DNA from: Pampus argenteus
Lineage: Eukaryota; Chordata; Actinopteri; Scombriformes; Stromateidae
Direction: 5' to 3'
Length of the DNA stretch: 64,000 nt
Assembly: GCA_036937835.1 (NCBI GenBank)
Contig: CM072880.1
Location: 11,290,501-11,354,500, forward strand
Shown: positions 1 to 13,550 of the stretch, piece by piece
How the letters are laid out: each line of letters starts with the position of its first letter
Numbering within the stretch: the stretch's first letter is position 1
Made by a program: the position numbers and the translations under genes
Notes under the pieces: model-generated
Told to the model about the DNA's origin: nothing
Seen by the model: only the letters and a program-made list of their open reading frames with translations
Databases searched by the model: none

Positions 1-3000
1 CCAGGCCACTAACTAACTAACACTGGGGCCAGGCCACAGGAGAGAATTCAGTAGCTTCCTAGGGGCATTTAGAACAAGCCACTACACATACTTATGCCTC
101 TCTATACATATTTACACACATTTATTTACACGTGACGAAACATTTGAGACACGAGTGCAAACACTTTCTGCATATCTGCACAATTTCACATTGTTTGCTT
201 CCGAGGGAGCAAAACAACATCCTAGAATCGTACGTGAGAGAACAATGCATATTCAACAGGTCAAACAAAGCGATCGAGAGCAATGGAAAAAAATCAGATT
301 CTTCTTTTAAACTGGGTTTGTAGGTCTCTTCCTCCTGCATGTCTCCCCAGATATGTCTCCCTTAACAGCTCAAAGTAATTAGCAACGACCACATGCCAAA
401 GGTAGGGTAGCTACCGTACACAGAGTAGGCAGACCTTATCTTTAATTTGAGACAATGAGATGCTCTGCAGGGGCTTGTGGGGAGCTGGGAGCTATAAGGT
501 AGGTAGGCTCCCCCTCCCAAGGTCGCTTCACTGAGACAAGCTAGTCTGGGGACAAAGGATACCCACTCTATGTGAGCGCATGTTATGACAGTTTAAGTAG
601 CATCTTGTCTTACCTCGAACCAAAGTTTGAGTCTCGTTTGCTATAGAAACAAATATTTTAAAATTTAAAAAAAATATTTGCGGGCCAAAGTGAGCTTTTT
701 TTCCCTCACTGTTTCAAACTTTATTTTTGAGTGATACCTCTGAAAGTCCTCCAGGCTGTCCCATTAGTCACATTGGTGAGCACAGACACAAAATGGCCTC
801 CAATCATGGAAGACTGCCGTCAGCCCATTCTTTATACTGTCAGGATGAAGAAGAGTATAAAAACTCAGAGTCAATAAAGTCATATGAAATGCTTCATATC
901 GAAAACACGCCGTGCCCCGGTGACTGATTAAGCGTCTAAGGTCCAGCTGTGATGCATCGTGGAGGAAAAAAAAAGGAGGAGGAGAGTGAGAGAGGAGAGA
1001 AAATGAAAGTATAACACAGAAGCTTTCAAAACTAGGATTCGGCTCTGGTTGCTTACAGCATATTTCATAATTGTTTTTGTATGTTATGTTTCGCTGTTCT
1101 GTTCTAAACAAGAGTCGGCGGTGTACGTTTTTTTGATATGACACTATACATTTGACTGGAACATTATTATTTAGCTTTTACTTGATTACAGTAATCGGTG
1201 TAGTCAATTATGGACGGTATCTTCATAATAACATCCAGAGAGAAGGATGTTCGAGAGACATATATATTTAGGCAAGTCCATACGTTCATTAAAACATATC
1301 AATTACTGTGACTTAACTTCCTTTGTCTGAAAAATGTCTGGGAACGTAGGTTGAAGCGCCATTTTCTTTTTTTTTTTTTTCTTTTTTTTTTTTTCCCCCA
1401 AGAGTGAAGTCAATAGCGACTCAGACAAAGACAGCGAGATGAGAAAAGGGAATGACAGAGATTAAAAATGAAAGAGAGCGCCACTTTTTTTGTCCAGATA
1501 GTGGTTTTTTAGCCTGCAGCACCTGACTGTTCTGTTCCAACTGAAATATTCTCGCAGCGTTTGATCAAACTGAAACTTAAACATACTTTATGCCTGAGAC
1601 AGATCACCATAAGTTAAAAGGTCTTCCAAATGAACGTCTGAACTTACCGTAAAAAGTTGCCTATTGCATCTTTAAACGGCCACGGAAATATATCGGATTG
1701 TTAGAAACGGACATGTCTGCTGGGTCTAAACATGACAGGAATGTTACTGTTTTAATGAGCCCGAGTCAAATTCAATTTCCCACCGCACACGGTTCGAAAC
1801 CACAACTATAATCCATCTCAACACTTCGGTCTGATGTTATTAACCGATAACTGAGAACTTTGGTATCACCTTTTGCTATTCACCACACAGTAGTTGGACG
1901 GCATTAAACTTCTCGGTGTATTGTATTTACAAACACTCTCTGTCAGGTTGCAGCTCCAATTTGACATTAATACACAGAAACATTCCTGTCTTGAATGAAC
2001 CACCAACTTGACATGAATGTTTTTGCACAGGAGTCGAAGGAGAAAGCGGAATGAGAGAGAGAGGGAGAGAGATGGAGAGGGAGAGAGAGAGCGGTGCGGT
2101 TTTGGACAGACCGTGTTAAGATCAGTGCTCGGGGCTAGGCAGGTTGCTATGCGCTGAAATGCTAATAAGCTTCCTGGCTCTCGGAGCAGGTCGGCTAGCC
2201 TGTGCCGACTCGTCTTGACACTTCACACACATGCTGTCTTCCACCCTTTTTAATCATTTTTGATAGGCCTCCCTGGGATGCCATCCATTTAATTTGAAAG
2301 GGCTGAGCCACCCAAACATTTTCACCATCTTTAAATAGATGTATGTCTCAACATGCCTGCTGGATTGTGACCCGACAAAGTGAAAAGCAGCAAGGTATAA
2401 AATACTGTTTGGCTGCTTGAGAGGATAATATTAGGCTGACACTGGTAGCGTCTCTATTTATTTTATTTCTATAATACACCATTTGTACATGGAGCAGGCG
2501 GTTTAGCCTCCGGAAAAGAAAGGAACGGTTAAAAGTTAAGTTAAAATGAGAATAATTTGTTAAAATAAAATGATTCTAAAGTGGTGTAAAGTGAAACTTA
2601 TGACTGAGGTTGTGTTACCTAATCTCTCCTAAATTGAGGGGATAAATACAATGTGGGTCAAATAAAATAAAGACAGCATTAATGTATCAGTTAAGGTTTC
2701 AAATCAGCTTTATAAAAGCAAAAAAAAATTGGGGGAGAATATGTCTGAGAAAGTGTATTCGAGTTTAACAACCTACTCTATATGTCTTCTAATTCTGTCT
2801 GAAAAAAACCTCAGAGCCTGCAGCCAACACAGTACGGTCAGAAATGTAGCCTGGCCATGTTGTATGATTCATAGGGAAGAAATCACATTATTTTATTGGA
2901 GTCTGAGAGATTTATTTACTGGTGATGGTAGACGTGTAAGGGAGACAATCACCAGGGATTTTTGCCATCCAATTTGCTAGTGTACTCTTCTATAAACATC

Positions 3001-3221
3001 AGTCAGTAGAAATGGGACAAATTCTACAGAAAATAATCATAAACAAACCATTACATTGCATTTTGGAAATTGTCAGGAGACGCATCTTGACGATAACTAT
3101 CCGCTCAGAGTCAAAGGCAGAAAAGCCCAAAAGGCAAGTGGGGATGTCTGTGTGCTATATGATATTACCGTGACTCTCAAGATAAAGATATCACACGTTA
3201 TTGGTTTAGACTGGCAAAGAA

Positions 3222-3246
3222 GGAGAGAGAGAGAGAGAGAGAGAGA
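3222..3246. repeat. (GA)n microsatellite
   Basis: Uninterrupted GA run of about 12 units. Confidence 0.9.
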
Positions 3247-4517
3247 CCAGCGCAAACAGATAGCGGTGGTGAGAGACAGACGCATATAGACAGAGCAGGA
3301 GAATGTTCAAATATATTGCCTCTTAGCAAAGGCACAGAAAGCTTTGAGCCTCTTGATGTCCTTCTATGCGAAACAGCTGGAGCTCTCCATGAAAACCACA
3401 CTGAACTCCACAACAAGCCTGCTTGTTAGCTTCTAACAGTGACTGATCCACTTTTATACCCTGTTTGCTCTACTTGTGCTCTGTGCAACATGTACCGTAA
3501 ACCATCATTACTTGAGTCGAATTTAGTTGTGTGCATTTGCATGCAGAGAAGCCCGTTTTTTGTTTTTTTTTTAAGATGCAGTAAACAGTTGTGCATGCTT
3601 TCATCAAAAAAAAAAAACACTGTTGCGATCATGGCTGCAAACCAGCATGAAACCAAAAGCTGGAAAGGTGGAACTGACATAATTATTAATTAGTCGATAT
3701 TACTGAATGGAAAAAGTCTGTCTTTGGTTTCCTCCCTAGAGCTTAATCGAACGCAGCCAAGATGAAGCTAAGCTAAACAACACCAGGCAGTTAATCTCCA
3801 CTACCATACAGTTCAGATGCTGATAATGTCCACGGGTCTAAAGTGAGTGAGGGGGCCCATGTTTTTTAGATTTACTTGTTTGCTGTTGTTTGCCATCTTT
3901 AAGTGGTCTTTTATTAAAACCAGCCATCTTCCATAGAGCCCCTGATGCATTTCACTATCCCGATGCTAATGACAGCCTGAGAACGCATTATTCAGCATTA
4001 GTTTCATTTCCCTTTCAGCCTCAAATGGCGACAAACTGTCTTGTAACTATTAGAGGTTTAACTCGCATTAGGCACGACACCCGCAAACCTGTCTAATAAT
4101 CTGATGCGAAACAACAACGGACGCATTTGTTACTTACTTATCAAGAGCAAACGGCTGAAGAAAACAAAATCTACTTTCTGCGTTAAAGTACAAGACATTT
4201 GACACTTTGTTTATTATTTGCAGTCGCTCACAGAAAGAGATGACTCCCAAATAGCAAATAGAAAGTGTGAAATTTGAGGCAAGAAGTTTGAACCTGCAGT
4301 CTGTCTTCTTATAGCTGACATGGATGTGTGCTTACATGTGTGTCTTAATATGTTTTAACATGTACGTATCTAACAAGCCTGTGAGCATTAGTATGTCATC
4401 AGCGTTGGGACATGGTGTGCTTGAGTGTGTTTGAATGCATTTGATTAAAAAGTTAATGCCTGTATATGATTTTCTTTTTTTTACCTGCATGTATTGCTTC
4501 TGTTTTAAGCATGCTTG

Positions 4518-4522
<5 letters not shown>

Positions 4523-4562
<40 letters not shown>
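4523..4562. repeat. (GT)20 microsatellite
   Basis: Perfect GT run of 40 bases, among the longest in the window. Confidence 0.95.
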
Positions 4563-4564
<2 letters not shown>

Positions 4565-4640
4565 GCTGAGGACTCCCCACTGACCTGCTGTTTGGTTACA
4601 GACAGACAAGAGTGGTACTGGCCATATTACTGTTCTTACC

Positions 4641-4654
4641 CTGCCATCTGCTGG
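4641..4654 (-). promoter_or_regulatory. Candidate CTCF site
   Basis: The minus strand reads CCAGCAGATGGCAG, which fits the core consensus CCASYAGRKGGCAG at every position. It lies about 80 bases right of the long GT repeat. Motif only; occupancy is unknown. Confidence 0.45.
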
Positions 4655-4745
4655 TTCACATCATTCTAGGCCCTGCATCCATCGCACCGTCATAACTACC
4701 CACTCTCACACACCTCTCCTGTGCTGCTTTGCTCTACAGTGTGCC

Positions 4746-4770
4746 CCTCTCTCTCTCTCTCTCTCTCTCT
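4746..4770. repeat. (CT)n microsatellite
   Basis: CT run of about 12 units inside a pyrimidine-rich 80-base stretch. Confidence 0.9.
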
Positions 4771-6623
4771 ATTTCTGCTTTACTAAGTTTATCTTTGTCT
4801 CTTCCTTTCTCCCTCATTTCATTTCTCTTTACACAAGAGCATCATCTGCCCTCCATGTCCCTTTACATCACCCCTCCTCAGAGAGAGCGAGAGGGGAGAG
4901 AGCAGGGGTAGAGTGAACCAAAGGGGAGCGGTGTACGATTGTTATCAAAAAATAAGCATGGTGTTTGAAAGGGATTTTAATTGAGGCATTCGTTATATTT
5001 GAAAAGGTGAAGTCCTGAGGGGATGGAGAGAGAGGAGCGGCGACCCTATTCATATCCTCAGACATTCATAAAGAATGGCATCTTTTGACTTTCCCTTTTA
5101 AAACCGTGCAACCTTAAATGGCCTAAATATAGAGGAGGGGAGGCAGACACGGTAATTCCCTGCACCTTGGGGGGCGCCACCAGAGAACGGGATGGTGGGA
5201 TACAGCCTCGGACTCAAATTAACAATGAGGGAGGGTCCAGCCACCCAAAATAGAGAGAAAATGTCCTCTTGATAAGCCCCAAAAGGGGAATGTCAATCCA
5301 TCTTTTAAAACTCTCCTCTTTCCGTTTACCACATCTTTAGCTTTTACCACCTTTGTTTCTATTATTCACTCACTTCTTTCACGTCTTTGCTTCCTTCTTC
5401 TCTCTTCCGCTCCCTCGCTTTTCTCTTTTCCTCATTCTGTCTTTGTGCAGTAATTATGTCATTAATAATGTGAGAGCCAGATGATTGTGCTGCTAATACC
5501 AGTTGTCCGGTCTGTATTTCCACAGCTTAACTTAGGAGGAAGTCGACATGAGTGCTCATTTGTTGTTGTTTGGTAAGGTCAGCTCTTTATGGGCCCCACT
5601 TCCAGTAAAACACGCTGATGTTTTCTGTTACTATATTTTGACTGTCTGACCACTGAGTTACACTTACATTGTTAGTTTATTGTAAAGTTATTGTACATGG
5701 ACAACAGCTCAAGGCAACGTACAGTAGGTTTGTAGGTTTTCACTGTCTCTACAATTTCATCCTATTTGCAGACCTCTCTGAGGGAAACGTTGCCCACGTG
5801 TACTTTTAGCATAACACTATTTCATGCTGTTATTTAATGTCTCTTAAAGTTTTGCTTTGACTAAGTGATTTAGTCTTTCAGTATTATTAGTCAAACACAT
5901 TATCCTCAAGCTTTGGGAAATACCTGCAGGCACTGCTCTGTGTAAACATCCCTGATGATCTATGCAATGTAACTCTAACCACAGCAGCATCCTTGATGAT
6001 AAAGTTATAAAAGTTTAGTCTGAAGGGCCATACCCACAGAAGGTACTTCTCATCAGTCTTCATTTTTCATTGTCAGAATATCTATCATGCAGCATCTGTG
6101 AAAACTCATTAAAAAACTAAAATCACTGAAATGGTGTAAAAAGGCAGAGGCAGCCACTTGTTGATGAGGTGAGCTTCTTTGTTGTCTCATCTCATTCATG
6201 ATGGGTAAATTAAGATACTATTCCGGTAGGAAAGACAGTGCGATGCCAGCTACATGAAATAACATGACTGCTCAATAAGTGCAAGGATCCAAGACTTTGT
6301 TTTCTGCTCACGACCTACTGATTGGGTGAAGAAGACTGCTTCAATTAATGTGCGTGCTGCTGTCAGTAAAATGCTACCTGACATTCCACGTTGGATGGGA
6401 TAAGGCATGTTGAGCTCATGTCTGAAGTTTGACTGGCTAAGTGGTGCGATGTCAAGCAGAGTAATGAAATAATGACAGCCAGATAATAAGACCTGCAGTG
6501 TATAAGTATTCTATAAAAACAATGTACACGTGCATATATGACATAGCAACTTGCAATCCATGCACATATGCATACAGACACGCACACGAGCGTGTTTATG
6601 TGCACATGAACAAACAAACCAAA

Positions 6624-6648
6624 ACACACACACACACACACACACACA
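6624..6648. repeat. (CA)n microsatellite
   Basis: CA run of about 12 units. Confidence 0.9.
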
Positions 6649-7049
6649 ATTATTATTCTGATCTTATAAAATCCCTGATAACAATACTGATAATAATCAC
6701 AGCTAATGCATTGAGCTCATCGGCAAATAAAATCCTTTCTTTTGTTGCATTTAATTTTGACTTTTACAGTGAGTCATAAAAAATATCAGAGGTACACCAG
6801 CCAAATCTGATATCCCCTGGTAATGAGTGGAGTGTTTGTTTGAAACTACATGTCTAAATAAGGTGCAGATTATTGGTTAAGATTAAAATTAATGTGATTA
6901 GAGTTTTATTTGACCACTATTTACTTTTATGCAGTCCAAAAGGCCTACGAACACAGATACGCTTCATGCATTCTAATTATCTGTTCTCATGTCCCATGCA
7001 TTAGCACAGACACATGCAACAAAGCACACACAAACTTATTTACAATGCC

Positions 7050-7073
7050 CACACACACACACACACACACACA
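7050..7073. repeat. (CA)n microsatellite
   Basis: CA run of 12 units, then an interrupted CA-rich stretch to about 7080. Confidence 0.9.
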
Positions 7074-8753
7074 GACACACTCGTTTACTTGTATGCATGC
7101 AGACACATGGAAGCACCCACCCAAATATAACAACAGCCCTTGAACAGTTCATTTGTCTCATAATTATGCAAATGGTGCACTCTGAGAAAAAACCTCAACC
7201 ATTTCAAAGCTGCAGCTGTGTAGTAGAATACTGTAGAGTAATGTAGGGCACTCCCCATGGTCTACATCCCCGCGTTTCTTATTTTTACACTTTGGAGGTA
7301 TTTGTAACTAATCATTATCATTTATTTTCTGAAATTTAAATTCTAATCTAATTCCCTTTGTGTAATAGCTTTAATACAATTGTACATTTGTGGAACAAAA
7401 AACAAGCTGCTCTACTGGTTTGCACAGCGGCACTCATTTGCAAAAAAAGGAACATTTCTAATATCAGAGAGCACGTTCTGAGCAAGTGACCAAGTTTAGG
7501 GTGTGATCTGTTATTTAGACAGGTTGGATGCACTTCCTCACTGCCTGAAATTTCCCCTGGGGCTCTCTTCCATTTCTCACTGTCATGGATTTGAATCTTT
7601 TTACCACTGAACTCTCACAATTACTGAACATTCATCACCTGCCTACCTTCTTAGCTACCTAGATACTGTATGGAGACCAGAGATATGGGACAGACTGCTG
7701 TAGTCGGGAATACCAAGTAACACAGCTGCTAACGCAGTAATGAATTCTCATATCCTGGGATGGATTTTTTTTTTTTTTCTTGTTTTGGTATGTGTGCGTT
7801 TCTGCAGCTGTGTCAAGGTTCTGAGAGGTTCAATTTCTTATATTTATAGATACAATCAATAATTTAATGACATCATGCACAGCACTGTCAGTTGTAACAC
7901 AATGAACTTGATTTCTATGAATTAATTCATGTTTTCTCAGAAGCTTCTAAACATGTATCACCAATGAATTATAACCAAAATGCCACTGTATATCTCTGCA
8001 GCTTTTCCCTCATGAATAAAAGGCCCTCCTCTCGTCGAGCTGAGAGGATTTGCCCCCCCATGGCACTCCCGGTCGTGCCCTCCAGTCCCTTGTGTTACTC
8101 ACGCTCACTTGTAGAAGTCCCTTAACGCTAACCCAGAAAGCATAAATATATTATAATCTCATCACCTGTCCATTTATACAGGTGTCACCCTGCCTCACAA
8201 CTTGATTTCCAGGAGGGCAGCAGTTTGTCCTGTGGCAGCGATTGGAGTCACAGCATTATTATCAGGCAAAATGTATTCATGATAGCAGAGGTCCGAGTGC
8301 CCTCTGGGCTTTGTAATATAATACCAGACCTCTTTATCAAATTTAACAGTTTATTGGAAACAGCTTGTACACATGATTTAGGCACGGGGGCGGTAAGGCA
8401 AAGCTCCGGGTATCCGCCTAACACACCTCCCATACACACCTCCGCACATACACACACATTACGGAAACTCACCCAACACATGCTGTACACCCGCTCGCAC
8501 ACTCAAACACACACATTTAATCACACATCTCCCTTTTCCTCCTCCTCCTCCTCCTCCCCCCAACACATCTAATGCCAACCTGTCATTGGATGAGGCAGCG
8601 GTTTTCTGTGGAGGTCTTTTGTGCTCTTTGTTGTTTGTTTTCTCTGAAGAGCAGCGCGATAACAAAAGCGTGACGTGACAAATGGACTTTGTGCCCCGCA
8701 GCCAGATTTAAGTGATAGGTTACTGAATGGGAGCTACCCTTCTATCTTATTTA

Positions 8754-8828
8754 TACAGTAGCAGTCAAAAGTTTGGACACACGTTCTCATTCAAGTGAAT
8801 GGTGTGTCCAGACTTTTGACTGAGTATA
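8754..8828. mobile_element. Palindromic Tc1/mariner terminal-repeat remnant
   Basis: Two 21-base arms, CAGTCAAAAGTTTGGACACAC at 8762-8782 and its inverted copy at 8802-8822, match with one mismatch around a 19-base spacer. TA dinucleotides flank both sides (8754-8755; 8825-8828). The arm is what I recall of the terminal repeat of a Tc1-like transposon widespread in fishes. The whole transposase region is missing, so this is either an extreme internal deletion or a minimal non-autonomous copy. Confidence 0.8.
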
Positions 8829-9535
8829 TACACACATACACAAATGGACAGGAGTGGATGAACACAATGATATTTATATACAAGCGGGCATGAGGAGATG
8901 TAACTTTTATTTATCATTTTCGTCTGCATTGTTACTCCATGAAAATAATATGGATTTAAGGTATTTATTCAGTTGTTTTTATATATGTGTGTGGGACCAA
9001 AATACTATCTAGCATTTGCTGTATTTATTTATTACCAAATTAAGTGCAATATTAGGCCACCAAAAGAGATTTATTTTCCCCACAATCTTATGTTTGTCAA
9101 GTTGTTGTCAAGTACATGTTTTCATGATTTATTTTTTATGTTTCACTTTGAATAAATTTCTTACTGTTTAAATATGTTGAAAAAATAAAAGCCAAATACC
9201 ATTCTGAAAATTTAAATTAAAAGGTCCAGTAATTAACTAAATACTCACAATAGTCACAATATCCTCATAATAACAAGCCTTTCTATGCTTTGAGATCTCC
9301 TATGGGGACGGTAAATAGAAACCATCAGTTGGCCAGCTAATGATTTAAAGGTATGGTCAGAGGTCGTACGCAGGCTATTAATATGCTCTTTTAACAGAAA
9401 GCACACACAGGATCCGTCCAATCAGAGAGAGTCACAAAGTCACCTGAGGCCTCCAGAAGAAGATCTGCCTGGTTAAAGTTAGAGTGAGGAAGAGCAGAAG
9501 CTGAGCAATACGCTCTGATGTCTATGTATGCATAC

Positions 9536-9563
<28 letters not shown>
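9536..9563. repeat. (GT)n microsatellite
   Basis: Perfect GT run of about 14 units. Confidence 0.9.
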
Positions 9564-9566
<3 letters not shown>

Positions 9567-9739
9567 ATCCGTGTGCTAACAAGGAACAGGTCAGTGAACT
9601 GCCGATCAAAGTGTGACTGACAGAATTAGTCAATTCAGCAAATTCCCCCCAAAAAACATATGTTTACATTCAAGTGACAAAGTGTCACTTTGGACACAGG
9701 AGATTGTTGTTTATTTCTGGTTTCCTGACCGACAGTCAA

Positions 9740-9860
9740 TGTTGGTTTCTTTTAACCACGACTACAGTTGTTCCATAACCATAACGACCAAGATCCTAAA
9801 CTAAAAAGCAGTAATTTTAACCCAAACCACAATGTTTCCCTCGCTTTAACAAAGTTATGT
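9740..9860. repeat. Possible interspersed repeat fragment
   Basis: The run of short phrases TTTAACCACGACTACAG, CCATAACCATAACGACC and CCCAAACCACAATGTTTCC resembles a fish repeat rich in AACC and TAACC phrases that I recall only loosely. Boundaries are uncertain and low-complexity coincidence is possible. Confidence 0.3.
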
Positions 9861-12800
9861 TAACCGTAGCTGCTGTCACATCATAAAAATCGATGTCTCA
9901 ACAGTGATTTGTAACAGACAAATGAGAAAAGAACACACTTGTGTAAGTTGCTCTAAAATACAGTTACTGTACAAAAACCTACTTTATAGTTCAACTTATA
10001 TACCTTCATTACATTTTTATACATATGTTGTGTTTTGATGTAAAAATATTGCATTTTCTATAGCTGCATTATGTAAAACTGAATATAATACTCTGCGCCA
10101 TTGTTGTGTTAGAAAAGAAACATTTAATATAACAAAAATATAATATACAATTGGAGATTTGCTTTTAAATATAATATTTAAATATCAGTTTGTCTTAAAA
10201 AAAAAAAAAAAAAAGTAAAAACTCACTCCAGAGCTCCAGATTTAGCAGCGACTATAGCCTCTGGATAAACAGTTAACATTCTACCCTGCTCATATTTGTT
10301 GGCAAAATTGCCTTATTCAGAATGCTGGCTTAAAATGTTGCCCGTGTGCCACGGCTTAAAGGTTTTTCCACAGTGTTTAGCAACTGCAGAGCTTTAAGTA
10401 TAAACATTCATTAATCCTTTCAGCCATTTCTGTCCTCAACAGGAGCTTGCTGTATGACAGGGGTTATCAGTGCAACAAGGACTGAGCTTCAAGCACGACT
10501 GACCCAAGACCTCTGCCAAATGTAATCTCCGTCTGTATACTGTAAGTCGGTGTTCTCTTTGCTTCTTCTCTTCTTTGACTGCTTTTGCACCTTTTTTTCT
10601 AAATTCAACTGTGTTTTATTTTATTCTATTCCTGTTGCATCTTCTATCAGTCCTGTGGAAGTTAATTATGGGAGCCAAGCTGTTGAGGGGTTGAGGAGAA
10701 GCTTTTTTTTTGCCTGAATACTCGAAATATACACCGAGTCTGGCAACGCCACCGAGCATTGTCTGCCGTGATAAAATATGGACGGAAGTGCTGCTAGGCA
10801 AATCGTTTATCAGCCAGGTTTAGCATGCACATGTTAAAATGAAAGACTGTGCTATCTGCATAGGTTGTGTGAGCTTAGTTTAGTGTAGCCAACGCCGTTT
10901 GTTGTGTCTAAATGGCATGCTGGCTGTCGCCCCTGTGGGACACGATCAATCACACATTGCCTGCTTTGCTCTCCAACACCTATGGGCAAATCTATTCAAA
11001 ATATTCAAACTACGATTTCAGTCCCACCTTAACTGCATGCTTTGTTGCTTTGAACTTGAAGTGCTTTGTTTGGCATAAAAAAAAAAAAACTGATTTCTTC
11101 GTGTTAGCAATTTTAAATTTTTAAAAACAATCAACTTTCCTTATCTCCAGACTCCTCGAGTTGAATGAGTGGAACAAAATCTTAAGGCATATTCTGCAAA
11201 GACCTCACCCATTTAGTCCCTTAGCACTAATGGTCAATTATGATAATTATATATAACATATTTCTTCAACCCTGGACAAGCCATTATATGGAGCATGAGC
11301 TGGCATGTTTGCTCTGTCGCAAAGCGGCCTCTAAAATAACTCTGCATGCTCAGTTTAGTTCTCGTTCCCAATTTGCCTTAATGATCCAGTTCAAGCTGTC
11401 AGCCACTGAGAGAAAAGAGCTGCGATGACTGTCAGTCTGCGGTGAGTAAAGGGGAAGATGGGGATGAATGGATAGATGGAAGAAGGGAGAGGGAGAGGCA
11501 GAGAGAGGTTTAAGGAGGTGGAGAAAGGTCAGACACAGATTACACTGGCAGTCACCAGAGCTTCAGGCAGAATAGGAGACAAAAGAGGAGAAGGAAGAAG
11601 AAGAAGCAAACCTACTGCTGACAGCTGGTGTTCACAAGAAAATCAAAGTACAAACTTTGCTAGATATTTCATATTTTAATAACAAGAAAATATTCTACAA
11701 GAATAGAAGTATTTTAAAATAGTAAACATTTTCCAAGTAAGGTGTAATAAATCTACATATCGCTTTAAATTCACTTTAATATATCTTAATGATTTAATCA
11801 CTGACCGAAACAATGTCATTCTCATATAAACCAAAATTCCCAGAGTTTCTGTCAATTTAGAAGGAAGGACCTTTAGTACATGGCTATTAACAAGTAATCA
11901 CAAGAGGTGTAATAATGAAGAATGCCCTTCATTTTTGCAGAGGGCAAGGTAGACACCGGTGTCCAGCCCTCGTCTTCAGAGGAAAATATAGAGGGAACTT
12001 AGGTGTTTGATGATGCGTTTAATTCACACAGGAATACATTAATATGATAGTCAGTGGAGCGGCAAAGCCCTCAAGTAAGGTTCTCTCATTAGTATGTTTC
12101 TCTATTTCTTTTTTTAATTATTCAACAAAAAAAAACGAGGAGCCGCGTGACAGATGTATTGGCTGTGTCAAGAAGGAATGATTTGAATTTGAATTGTGCA
12201 TAAAATCGTTCAATTATGAGTGCTCGTTTGTGTATGTGAACAAAAATATTTGCCTCTAATGAGTATTGGCTCTGAAGTACGAGTCGAATCACGGAGTGTG
12301 TTTTAATGTAACATTCATTTGTCTTTTCAAAGATATGGTCATATTTTGGATGTCGTGGATATAAAGTAGAAGAAATGACATTATTCTCAGCATAAACACA
12401 GAGCCGATTACACAAGACAGTGACAGCGGACCAGACAAAGCCTGCCACACCCCTCGGTCTCTCCGACTTCAAAAGCATACCATTTGGAGTGTGCAATGCC
12501 TCATACAAGTACAATGCTTGTACAAGTCATTCTCAATTCATCTCAGTAGGCTATTATCTCACTTTGCCATTGTCACAACTGGTTGGAGAGGCTTTCATCA
12601 TACTTAGAAGGTGGACACCTGATCTGCACACACTGGGGTATTGTCTTCTGGGCTCTGGTTAGACAGAACACAGGAGCCAACTGCATAAAGACAGAGAATT
12701 ATTAATGACGCCGCTGCACTTTAATCATTCAAGTGAGGAAGTTTGTCGATCTAAAATATCAACATTGCAGCAACAAGTTTTGTTTTGTTTTTTTCAGCTT

Positions 12801-12917
12801 AACATCTGTGAAACAACCAGTTTAGCTGGTTTTGAAACAGTGTTTTGTTTTTGTTTTTTAAACTACGGGGATGGCAGAATTTACTCAAAACAAAGAGGCC
12901 TACAATTTATGAAAACG

Positions 12918-12938
12918 GTATATATATATATATATATT
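12918..12938. repeat. (TA)n repeat
   Basis: AT dinucleotide run of about 10 units. Confidence 0.85.
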
Positions 12939-13522
12939 TGAAAAAAAAAGCCAGAGTTATATTTAACACATTAAAACATGTGTAAGGTTTGTAACGAGCA
13001 CTGGGGTGTATGTAATGTAATTCATACTACCACTGATTATCTGTCTCTTATATCAGTCCACACTTTAAAGGGGAAAGCATAGCGCTATGTATTTCTTTGT
13101 AGTAGTTTTTACAAAGGTCTCAGAATACATCTGCCAATTAACAAAGGTCTCTGGTTTTTTTTTAATAAGGGTCTACAACTGATTCTCATTATTGTCTCCT
13201 CTTAATTTTCCTTGACACAGTTAACCATACTGGATTCCTCTGTTTTGACTCGACACCAACCTCCTGCAAAAGGTTAGGCAGGTAATTCATTGCTTGATTA
13301 GGCTCACTTTGAAATTAATCACGCTTAAATGCATACCCTCGCAGAATGATCATTTAGGAATGATGATTAATGAAAGTGTCAGATATTTCTTACATTCCAG
13401 TCCTTATTGGGCGGCGTTGCTTAATGTGGGTCACGGCGTACGACTGCAGTAGCCCCACAGCCGCTACCGCAATCCTGCTTACACACCCTAAAACACTGGT
13501 GGACGTCTTGTAAATTAATTCT

Positions 13523-13550
13523 GTCTCTCTCTCTCTCTCTTTTTTTTTTT
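13523..13550. repeat. (TC)n plus T-run
   Basis: TC run of 9 units followed directly by ten T. Confidence 0.85.

Larger units (their letters stand above)
1..8750. other. Upstream intergenic DNA, left part
   Basis: No ORF here resembles a protein I know, and no splice-consistent gene is visible. The contents are a T-rich run (1362-1394), GA tracts (2050-2090, 3222-3246), GT/CA microsatellites and ordinary AT-rich sequence. A 9-base direct repeat, CCAGGCCAC, sits at 1-9 and 29-37. A perfect octamer ATGCAAAT preceded by TAATT lies at 7166-7173. Confidence 0.6.
8830..13200. other. Upstream intergenic DNA, AT-rich
   Basis: No supported gene. The stretch contains AT-rich DNA, A-runs near 10200, a purine-rich stretch at 11440-11600, a 12-base perfect palindrome GACACCGGTGTC at 11952-11963 and an AT repeat at 12918-12938. 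ORFs of up to 130 residues here lack any recognisable domain. Confidence 0.6.

Noticed and set aside
1791..1801. GGTTCGAAACC resembling a tRNA B-box
   Set aside because: The flanking bases do not form a T-stem, and no A-box or acceptor stem is found upstream.
12122..12514. 130-codon open frame on the minus strand
   Set aside because: No domain, no splice partners and an AT-rich context; a frame of this size is expected by chance in 64 kb.
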